From NCBI RefSeq assembly GCF_963678635.1, contig NC_087065.1:12483579-12547578 (forward strand): a DNA stretch of 64,000 nt. The letters are read 5' to 3'. Made by a program: the position numbers and the translations under genes. Positions 54,501 to 64,000 of the stretch are shown one piece after another (within the stretch, counting starts at the first letter, position 1; each line of letters begins with the position of its first letter). This DNA comes from Symsagittifera roscoffensis. Taxonomy: Eukaryota > Xenacoelomorpha > Acoela > Convolutidae. The notes beneath the pieces were generated by a model, which did not search any database, had not been told where the DNA came from, and saw only the letters and a program-made list of their open reading frames with translations.

Positions 54501-56793
54501 TTCTTAAATTTTTTTTGTCGCTGAGTGACGGTATTCCAGCTTTAGTAGTATCTGATTTTAATTTTTTTTCTCATACAGTTTTGCTAGAAAATTTTAACCG
54601 GCGCGTTTTGAACAGCGATGATTTGTTTTTTAGAAAGCGTTGAAAACAAGAAATTCGTAGTTTTTTGTTCAATATAAAGCTCACTCATTGCGAGCTTTTA
54701 AATGAAGCGCATTCATTCAATTTTCCAATAATCACTTCTGAAAAAGTTTTAGAGTGAAATTTTAGAATTAATTCATCAAATATCATAAAGTCACAATATT
54801 TTTTTCAGGTAAAAAAAGTACAAAAAAAAAAAATTTAAATAATTTCCAGCTTAAGTACTGCCCAAAAAATCTCCATTTGATTCACAGATAGACCTGAACT
54901 TGTCTATGACCAAAAAATATGTTAATTCTATCTTACTTCGTTTGTTGAGAATAATGTCTCAAAATCTGTAACAAACTCCGGTTGAGTTTCATTCCAGGCT
55001 TTCCAGACTAACGACAAATAGATCAAAAATTTTAACAAGCATATATTTTATAGTTTTTTAAAGTAAGAAGTATAATCTGAGCAGAAAAAAAAAACGACAG
55101 CAAATTACGACTTCTTCAATGATTTTTCATAAAAATACAAAAGTTTTGTAAAACACATAAAACAATCTTATAAGCTAGTTTTAGACCAAGTTTTTCTCGG
55201 GCTATTTCTGTAATTACATCCAAAAAATGAACAGATTGGTTGTAATTTCTTAAATTTTTTTTGTCGCTGAGTGACGGTATTCCAGCTTTAGTAGTATCTG
55301 ATTTTAATTTTTTTTCTCATACAGTTTTGCTAGAAAATTTTAACCGGCGCGTTTTGAACAGCGATGATTTGTTTTTTAGAAAGCGTTGAAAACAAGAAAT
55401 TCGTAGTTTTTTGTTCAATATAAAGCTCACTCATTGCGAGCTTTTAAATGAAGCGCATTCATTCAATTTTCCAATAATCACTTCTGAAAAAGTTTTAGAG
55501 TGAAATTTTAGAATTAATTCATCAAATATCATAAAGTCACAATATTTTTTTCAGGTAAAAAAAGTACAAAAAAAAAAAATTTAAATAATTTTCAGCTTAA
55601 GTACTGCCCAAAAAATCTCCATTTGATTCACAGATAGACCTGAACTTGTCTATGACCAAAAAATATGTTAATTCTATCTTACTTCGTTTGTTGAGAATAA
55701 TGTCTCAAAATCTGTAACAAACTCCGGTTGAGTTTCATTCCAGGCTTTCCAGACTAACGACAAATAGATCAAAAATTTTAACAAGCATATATTTTATAGT
55801 TTTTTAAAGTAAGAAGTATAATCTGAGCAGAAAAAAAAACGACAGCAAATTACGACTTCTTCAATGATTTTTCATAAAAATACAAAAGTTTTGTAAAACA
55901 CATAAAACAATCTTATAAGCTAGTTTTAGACCAAGTTTTTCTCGGGCTATTTCTGTAATTACATCCAAAAAATGAACAGATTGGTTGTAATTTCTTAAAT
56001 TTTTTTTGTCGCTGAGTGACGGTATTCCAGCTTTAGTAGTATCTGATTTTAATTTTTTTTCTCATACAGTTTTGCTAGAAAATTTTAACCGGCGCGTTTT
56101 GAACAGCGATGATTTGTTTTTTAGAAAGCGTTGAAAACAAGAAATTCGTAGTTTTTTGTTCAATATAAAGCTCACTCATTGCGAGCTTTTAAATGAAGCG
56201 CATTCATTCAATTTTCCAATAATCACTTCTGAAAAAGTTTTAGAGTGAAATTTTAGAATTAATTCATCAAATATCATAAAGTCACAATATTTTTTTCAGG
56301 TAAAAAAAGTACAAAAAAAAAAAAATTTAAATAATTTCCAGCTTAAGTACTGCCCAAAAAATCTCCATTTGATTCACAGATAGACCTGAACTTGTCTATG
56401 ACCAAAAAATATGTTAATTCTATCTTACTTCGTTTGTTGAGAATAATGTCTCAAAATCTGTAACAAACTCCGGTTGAGTTTCATTCCAGGCTTTCCAGAC
56501 TAACGACAAATAGATCAAAAATTTTAACAAGCATATATTTTATAGTTTTTTAAAGTAAGAAGTATAATCTGAGCAGAAAAAAAAACGACAGCAAATTACG
56601 ACTTCTTCAATGATTTTTCATAAAAATACAAAAGTTTTGTAAAACACATAAAACAATCTTATAAGCTAGTTTTAGACCAAGTTTTTCTCGGGCTATTTCT
56701 GTAATTACATCCAAAAAATGAACAGATTGGTTGTAATTTCTTAAATTTTTTTTGTCGCTGAGTGACGGTATTCCAGCTTTAGTAGTATCTGAT
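51560..56793. repeat. Homogeneous tandem array, about seven units of 745 bp (module A)
   Basis: The landmark CCGGCGCGTTTTGAAC recurs at 51617, 52362, 53107, 53852, 54598, 55344 and 56089, a period of 745-746. Units differ only at a few sites (poly-A length, CTTATAAAATAG near 53679, TTTTCAGC near 55588). Both ends of the homogeneous block fall at the same point of the unit (TAGTAGTATCTGATTTT), as expected from unequal crossing over. A diverged partial unit precedes it (51283-51559). Every unit contains TTTTTTTCAGGTAAAA. There is no coding potential. Confidence 0.92.
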
Positions 56794-59700
56794 TTTTTTT
56801 CTCATTGTTTTGCTAGAAACTTTTAATTGGCGCATTTTGAACAACTGTGAATTGTTTGTTAGAAGGCGTTGAAAACAAGAAACTCCTAGTTTTTTGTTCA
56901 ATCTAAAGTTCACTCTTTGCGAGTTTTTAAAAAAAACGTATTCATTCTTTTTTCCAATAATTCCATGTAAAAAATTTTCCCTGTGAATTTTGTTTCAAAT
57001 TCATTAATTCTCATAAAGTCCTAATCGTATTTTCAGGTAATTAAGGTACAAAAAAATAAATAAATATAAAAATTTTCGAGCTTATGTACTGCCCAAAAAA
57101 TCTCCATTTGACTCACAGATAGGCTTTTAGGTGTCTATGACCAAAAAAACATGTTCATTCTATCTTACTTCGTTCGTTGAGAATAATGTTTCAATATGTG
57201 TAACAAACTCCGGTTGAGTTTCTTTTCAGCTTTTTCTGAATATTATGCATACATAAATTTCTGACGGACCCGCCCGAGCCAAGGTCCCAGATGCATGTCC
57301 AGACTTTGAAAGTCAATTCGCATCTGGATCCAGACCCAAACTGCATAGTTGCGTCGAGAGTCTGAGTCTGGAAAGTCTGAACAAAAAGCCGCACCGTGAG
57401 TTTCGAAAATCTGGACATCCTAAAGCTTGGTCGCGAAAGTTTGGACAAGGGTTGCGCAGGTCTGGACACGAAATTTTCAGACTTTCGCCACTTTGTAACC
57501 GGACCTTTGCAACCAAATTTTGGTATTCCCGGCTTTTGCGATCCGCGGTGGTTATGCAATTTGGGTCTTCTCCAGATGTGGCGCGACTTTCAAGATCTAA
57601 GGCCCTACTTTTGCTATGGCTCAGGGCATATCACAACTTTATGCCCAGGCTTTTGAGACTAACGACAAATAGATCAAAATTTTTAACAAGCATATATTTT
57701 TATAGTGTTTTTTTTTGTAAAAAGTATAATCTGAGCAGAAAAAAAATTTAACAGCAAATTACGACTCCTTTAATGTTTTTTCAAAAAAATACTAAAGTTT
57801 TGTAAAATACAGAAAAAAAAAACTTGCAGGCTAGTTTTAGAGACCAAGATTTTCTCGGGCTGTTTCTGTATATTACATCCAAAATTGAACAAATTGGTTG
57901 CAGTTTTTTTAACTTGTTTTTGCCGCTGAGTGACGGAAATCCAGCTTTAGTAGTAACTGATTTTATTTTTTTTTCTCATAACTTTGCTGGAAATTTTTAA
58001 TGGGCACATTTTGAACAGCTAAGACTTTTATGATAGAAGGCGTTGAAAACAAGAAACTCCTAGTTTTTTGTTCAATCTAAAGCTCACTCCTTGCGAGCTT
58101 TTAATTGCAATGTATTCATTAATTTTTCCAATAATTCTATCAAAAAAGAATTCCGAGTGATTTTTGGTTCAAATTCATCAATTCTCATAAAGTCACAATC
58201 TTATTTTCAGGTAATTAAAAAACAAAAAAATCAAACATAAAAAATTTCCCGCTTAAGTACTGCCCAAAAAATCTCCATTTGATTCACAGATAGGCTTTAA
58301 GGTGTCTGTGACCAAAAAAATATGTTCATTCTATCCTACTTAGCTTGTTGAGAATAATGTCTCAATATGTGTAACAAACTCCGGTTGAGTTTTTTTCAGC
58401 TTTTTCTGAAAAATATGCATACAGAAAATTGTGACGGACACGCCCGAGCCAAGGTCCCAGATGCATGTCTAGACTTTGAAAGTCAAGTCGCATCTGGATC
58501 CAGACCCAAACTGCATAGTCGCGTCGAGAGTCTGAGTATGGAAAGTCTGAAAAAAAAAGCCGTTCCGTGAGTTTCGAAAATCTGGACATCCTAAAGCTTG
58601 GTCGCGAAAAATTGGACAAGAGTTGCGAAGGTCTGGACACAAAATTTTCAGACTTTCGCCACTTTGTAACCAGACCTTTGCATCCAAATTTTGGTATTCC
58701 CGGATTTTTGCGATCCGCGGTGATTATGCATTTTGGGTCTGCTCCAGATGTGGCGCGACTTTCAAGATCTAAGGCCCTACTTTTGCTATGGCTAAAGCCA
58801 TATCACAATTTTTTGCCCAGGCTTTCCAGACTAACGACACATAGATCAAAAGTTTTAACAAGCATATATTTTTATAGTATTTTCTTAGTAAAAAGTATAA
58901 TCTGAGCAGAAAAAAATTTGACAGCAAATTACGACTTCTTTCACTGACTTTTCATAAAAATACAAAAGTTTTGTAAATTACATAAAAACAATCTTGTAAG
59001 CTAGTTTTAGAGACCAAGTTTTTCTCGGGCTATTTTTGTATGTTACATACAAAAAACAGATTGATTGCAATTTTTTAACTTTTTTTGACGCTGAGTGACG
59101 GAAATCCAGCTTTAGTAGTATCTGATTTTTTTTTCTCATACTTTTGCTGGAATTTTTTGATGGGCGCATTTTGAACAGCTATGACTTGTTTGTTAGAAGG
59201 CGTTGAAAACATGAATCTCCTGGTTTTTTGTTCAATCTAAAGCTCACTCTTTGCGAGCTTTTAAATGAAATTCCAATAATTCTATCTAACAAAAATTCCG
59301 AGTGAATTTTGGTTCAAATTCATCAAATCTCATAAAATCACAATCTTATTTTCAGGTATTTAAAGTACAAAAAAATCAGATAAAAAAAATTTCCAGCATA
59401 AGTACTGCCCCAAAAATCTCCATTTGATTCACAGATAGGCTTTAGGGTATCTATGACAGAAAAAATATGTTCATTCTATCTTACTTCGTTCGTTGAGAAT
59501 AATGTTTCAATATGTGTAACAAACTCCGGTTGAGTTTCATTTCAGCTTTTTCTGAATAATATGCATGCATAAATTTCTGACGGACCCGCCCGAGCCAAGG
59601 TCCCAGATGCATGTCCAGACTTTGAAAGTCAATTCGCATCTGAATCCAGACCCAAACTGAATAGTCGCGTCGAGAGTCTGAGTCTGGAAAGTCTGAACAA

Positions 59701-62170
59701 AAAGCCGCACCGTGAGTTTCGAAAATCTGGACATCCTAAAGCTTGGTCGCGAAAGTTTGGACAAGGGTTGCGAAGGTCTGGACACGAAATTTTCGCGACT
59801 TTGTAACCAAACTTTTGCAACCAAATATTGTTTCAATTTCATCAATTCTCATACCGTCACAATCTTATTTTCAGGTAAATGAAGTACAAAAAAGTAAAAT
59901 TTAAAAAATTTCCAGCTTAAGTACTGCCGAAAAAATCTACATTTGATTCACAGATAGGCTTTAAGGTGTCTGTGACCAAAAATATTTGTTCATTCTATCC
60001 TACTTAGCTTGTTGAGAATAATGTCTCAATATCTGTAACAAACTCCGGTTGAGTTTCATTTCAGTTTTTTCACCGGCGCAAGTTTTTTCTCAGACATTTT
60101 TGTAACCAGACTTTGTAACCAGACTTTTGGAACCAAATTTTGACTCCAATTCATCAATTCTCATACAGTCACAATCTCATTTTCAGGTAAATGAAGTACA
60201 AAAAAGTAAAATTTAAAAATTTCCAGCTTAAGTACTGCCCAAAAAATCTCCATTTGATTCACAGATAGGCTTTAAGGTGTCTGTGACCAAAAAAATTTGT
60301 TCATTCTATCCTACTTAGCTTGTTGAGAATAATGTCTCAATATCTGTAACAAACCCCGGTTGAGTTTCATTTCAGTTTTTTCTGAATAATATGCATGCAT
60401 GAATTTCTGCCGAACCCGCCCGAGCCAATGTCTCATACTCATGTCCCTGATTTTGAAAATCGAGCCGCATCTGGATCCTGGCCCAAATTGCATAGTCGCG
60501 CCGAGTCAAAAATTTGAGTCTAAAAAGTCTGGGCATGAAGTTGCCCTCTGAATTATGAAAATCTTTACATACCAAAATTTGGTAGCTAAATTCTGGAAGT
60601 GGTTCGCGAAAAACTGGACACACATTTTCAGTCTTTGTGGCCACACTTTTGCAACCAAATTATGGCATGTCCAAATTTTCCTATTTCAGGCGCGACTTCA
60701 TTTGCAGACTTTCCACACTCAAGATGCGACGCTACTTTCAAGATCCAAGGCGCGACTTTCGCAACCCACGTCCAGACTTTTCAGACTCAATTTCTTGGTG
60801 AAACTGTATACATTGGGTTTAGATCCTGCGTCGAGCCGTGTCTATCTTGTTCGCAAAATCAGCAAGAGAATACTTTTGCTGATTTAATGCTGCGTACAGG
60901 GTCGAGCAGGTCGCGCAATTTTGTGAGTGGCGCTGGTCGCGCCATCTACATCTTGGTTGCAAATGTTGCGACAGATAATTTGCGTCGCAAAAGTCTGGAA
61001 ACGCCAAGTTGTGGTTGCGAAAGTCTGCATATGCCTAGATTTTGTCGCGAAAGTCTGAGCAAACCAAAAAATTGTCGCGAAAAACGGGAGATGACTCGCG
61101 GATTTTGACCCGAGACTCCACTGTAAGATCTTTATCTGCTGCTGACCTACTGCTCAAAGACACGTTTAATTCTGTTTTACTTGGCAACAATTTTCAGCTA
61201 AAAGATCAATAATTTTTAAAAAGCATGTTTTTTGAAGAATTATCGGCGCCAAAAAATAATTAAAAAAAAATCACGAAGATTATCATGCTTTTTCTCATGA
61301 AAGAAAATACAACAACCCAGTTTAATGGACGATTCAAACCAACGATTTTTTTCTTGTAATTTATCTAAAAGTATGTCATCATAACTATCCGGGGACCAGA
61401 CTAAAGATTTCGAAAAAATTACTTGAGCTTTTATTGATAAATAAATCATTTTTCAATCAATTAATTGTTATTTTGACATTATGAGATGTTGTTCAATAAT
61501 TATTTATCAATCCCTTGTTCTCAACAGTTATAGAATCAAATTATTCTGTGTTTTTATTGAATCAGATGATATCTGTCTTATCAGCAATGAGCAAAATATC
61601 TTCTTGAATAATCTCAAAAATGCATAACCTAAGCATTCTTGTAAGTTAGTATTGAAATTAAGTTGTCATTCTGGCGCAAAACAATTATGTAATATCCACA
61701 AACTGAACGGATTGGTTTTTGTTAATTCTTCGCGGCTGAGTGACAGAATCTCAGCTTCAGAGTAACTGTCTCTAAAATTTTTTCTCAGACAGTTTTGCTA
61801 AAATAATTTAAAGAGCGCATTTTAAACAATTATGACTCATTTTTAAAAGGCGATGAAAGCACAAAGTTCCCAAGTTTTTGTTCATTCTAAAATTCATTCG
61901 TTTCGAGCTTTTAAATGAAACATATAGATTCAATATTTCGATAATCATATCTGTTAAAAGTTTTCATGTGAAACTTTAGAATTCATCTTTTCTATAATCA
62001 TATTTTTTGTTTTCAGGTTAAAAAAAATAAAAAATAGGAAAAAATGCGTAGCTTAATTACTGCCTGGGAAATCAGCGTTGAGTTTGCAGATCCGTTTTAA
62101 GGTGTCTGTGACCAAAAAAGAGTGTACATCTTATCTTACCTAGTGTGTTGAGAATATTGCGTCAATATCA
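56794..62170. repeat. Older, diverged composite repeats (modules A and B alternating)
   Basis: A-type units lie at about 56794-57215, 57660-58390, 58820-59540, 59830-60060, 60130-60370 and 61190-62170 (the last most diverged). B-type modules are interleaved at about 57225-57655, 58395-58830, 59545-59820 and 60375-61110. The shared A landmarks include TTTTCAGGTAA, AAGTACTGCCCAAAAAATC and GTTGAGAATAATGT. Some junctions are internally deleted. There is no gene; the 60-120-codon frames follow the B module and are shared by all its copies. Confidence 0.85.
57225..57655. repeat. Module B, representative copy
   Basis: A G/C-richer module starting near CAGCTTTTTCTGAATA. It is built from many short degenerate words on both strands, chiefly GTCGCGAAAGTTTGGACA and its complement CAGACTTTCGCGAC, plus AGTCTGAGTCTGGAAAGTCT. 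Other copies are at 50154-50564, 50858-51268, 58395-58830, 59545-59820 and 60375-61110 (the last longest and most degenerate). Confidence 0.75.
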
Positions 62171-62342
62171 TTTTTGTATTTTCAATTTTTTTAATTGCAG
62201 AGTGTCAAAGTTGAAAAAAATTGAAACGATATACATAACAGATCATTTAAAGAAAAAATTTACTGATAATAAATAGATAGTTTTTATTGTTTTGTATTGT
62301 TGTTTGTGGTGCAAAAACAAAGTGAATCAAGTCAAGGGCGGG

Positions 62343-62475
62343 AGGATCTGGGATTTTCTAGATGGGGAAAGGAACTTTTTTAAAGTAAACCAAATTGATG
62401 TTCAGAGCAACCTTAGAACACTATACTGGGAACGTTTTTAAAAAGTAGTTATAAAATTATTCTAAAAGACAGAGA
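62343..62475 (+). mobile_element. hAT-like short element, truncated (family R1)
   Basis: It starts GGAGGATCTGGGATTTTCTA and keeps AACCAAATTGATGTTC and CACTATACTGGGAACG. The right part is missing. Confidence 0.4.
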
Positions 62476-62490
62476 AGTTTTTAAAAGTGT

Positions 62491-63054
62491 TTTTGTTCCG
62501 ACTTTCGATACGAAAGTAACGGAATATTTGTGCTCGGGTGGGTTTTTTTTTTCTTCAGACAAATTTCGACTTTTTAACTAGCCATTTTTGACGGATATTT
62601 TTTTATATCATTCGAATGCTATTGTTGTCTTGAGTTTAAATTTGAAAAGATATTTCACCTGTGATCATTTTTCGTAAAGTTATGAGGGTTTAAAGATTGC
62701 CTGCCATTTTGGTCATTTTGACCAATTTGGGACAATTAACGCGCGATATAATTCGCGCTATTAACGCGTAAGCGGAGAATTAATCCGTCTTAGAAATCGT
62801 TCCAAATTGATTGTAAGAAGCTTATTTGCCATAATTGATTTGTTATAAGGAGCGAAATCTATTGTTTTGTACTTTAAATGGCGTGTGGGGGGGGGTGATT
62901 TTCATAGAAAAATTTTCAAATTTTAGAAAAATTTTTCTTTTCATTTTATTTTATTTCTATTTATTTTTTTATGTTGTTTATGTTATTACTGCTCCATAAA
63001 CGTTAAAAGGCAGTCGGAACTTTCAGGGCTTTGCCCTGATACGAGCAGTCTTGT
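62491..63054 (+). repeat. Dispersed repeat R2, copy 3
   Basis: It runs from TTTTGTTCCGACTTTCGATA (palindrome CTTTCGATACGAAAG) through ATTCGCGCTATTAACGCGTA to CAGGGCTTTGCCCTGATACG. It is reverse-complementary to the copies at 29744 and 32114. A fragment of the same end lies at about 63425-63478. Confidence 0.8.
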
Positions 63055-64000
63055 CTTAATTTTGTCAGTGAACTATTTTTTTTGATAATTCAGTGTAGTG
63101 AAAATCTTAGTAGTTGATGGTAAATGCAAGTTTTTCTTTTGTTTTCATGAACTACTTCAAGTATCTGAATGAGCTTTTGACTTATCAAAAACGGCGGGAC
63201 CATATTTCTTTACCATATTTTTGGGCTTGGATAATGTCTTTTGTCTGTCTTTTTAGGCTATTAATTTTTTAATTTGATTATCCAACACAATGAAGGTCTT
63301 TTGAGTTATAGGTATTCGATTTTTCTGAGGCAAAATGAATTAAGTTTTTGGTTAAAATTTTTTGAACCCATAGTAATCTAATTGCACCCACTATCAAAGT
63401 AATTATCTTTCTGATAAAACCAGTTAAAGTGCAGTCGGAACAATCAGGGGTTTTGACTTGATACGAGCAGTCTTGTTTATTAATTAATCTCGTATAATTG
63501 ATAATATACTCTCTGTAAATAATATGATCAACAACTAGCCGAACCAATTATATAATTAACAACCAGCCAAACCGTTTCAAAGTGACTCTAAAAAGATCTA
63601 AAGCTGTCCGTTTAATAAACTTAAAGTGAATCGAAATGGTTTTATTGTGCTCTGTAAATTGTTTTTTAAATTGAGTTCTTATGTAAATGATTGCAAGTTT
63701 TTGACAACAAACGTTTCAGTATGATGAAGTTTAAATCTTTCTTCGAAAACTCCCAACACGGCCTGCACCCTTTTTTATACGATAAGTGTCCTAAATTTGA
63801 GGAAACTATGTGCAAATCACGATTCAAACAGTTTTTATATATAAGAACTCTCGACACATTCCGGTTATGATTTAAAGTGTCTGATTTTGCGTTTAAAAAC
63901 TGAAAAACCCGAAGAAATTGTTTTGTTCGGTACAATGAACCCTTGTAAGGACACGAAAAAGATTTTCAACAGTTTTGTTTCCGTAGAAAGTCTTTTTGTT
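63055..64000. other. Non-coding right edge, no gene seen
   Basis: Apart from the R2 terminal fragment at about 63425-63478 I see no repeat, RNA gene or convincing frame. Confidence 0.4.

Noticed and set aside
49871..62170. CRISPR-like or centromeric array
   Set aside because: The unit is long (745 bp) with no alternating short repeats and unique spacers, and nothing ties it to a centromere; tandem satellite is the simplest description.

Overview
The window looks like AT-rich nuclear DNA of an invertebrate animal. It holds a spliced nuclear-receptor gene with long introns, exons of a solute-carrier gene, two Ty3/gypsy LTR retrotransposons, several non-autonomous DNA transposon families and a satellite-like tandem array. 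I see nothing bacterial or organellar, and I cannot name the phylum. Gene density is low: two host-type genes in 64 kb. Most of the rest is recognisably repeat-derived or shows no coding signal.

Layout. 1-11.2 kb holds Ty3/gypsy element 1 on the minus strand, cut by the left window edge. Its 5' LTR lies at about 10492-11170, the tRNA primer site at 10472-10491, gag at 8867-10270 and pol at 3179-8879. An envelope-like gene runs from 1819 leftward. Gag and pol are joined by a canonical -1 frameshift heptamer. Pol carries an extra macro domain between protease and reverse transcriptase, and its integrase is broken by a deletion with a frame change. An unrelated gene with a perfect-looking 101-base intron sits between env and pol on the opposite strand. 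This element is the most unusual thing in the window.

11.4-13.3 kb is a nest of foldback and terminal-inverted-repeat elements, including a Tc1-type element whose empty site survives in a neighbouring duplicate. 13.6-15.3 kb holds minus-strand exons of a monocarboxylate-transporter-like (major facilitator) gene that seems to lack its middle helices. 17.56-24.05 kb is Ty3/gypsy element 2 on the plus strand, with 206-bp LTRs differing by about 4%. It is a decayed copy whose reverse transcriptase is interrupted by an inverted piece of its own nucleocapsid region.

24-40.9 kb has no gene I can support. It holds hAT-like elements (two with exact 8-bp target duplications), a dispersed family with hairpins near both ends, and a cluster of near-palindromic GCGGATTCCGC motifs. 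40.9-47.9 kb is a three-exon nuclear receptor with an odd P-box and a divergent ligand-binding domain. From 49.9 kb to about 62.2 kb the sequence is tandemly repeated: a 704-bp exact-looking duplication, a homogeneous block of about seven 745-bp units, then older composite units from which the homogeneous unit appears to derive by deletion of one module. 62.2-64 kb has two more dispersed-repeat copies and no gene.
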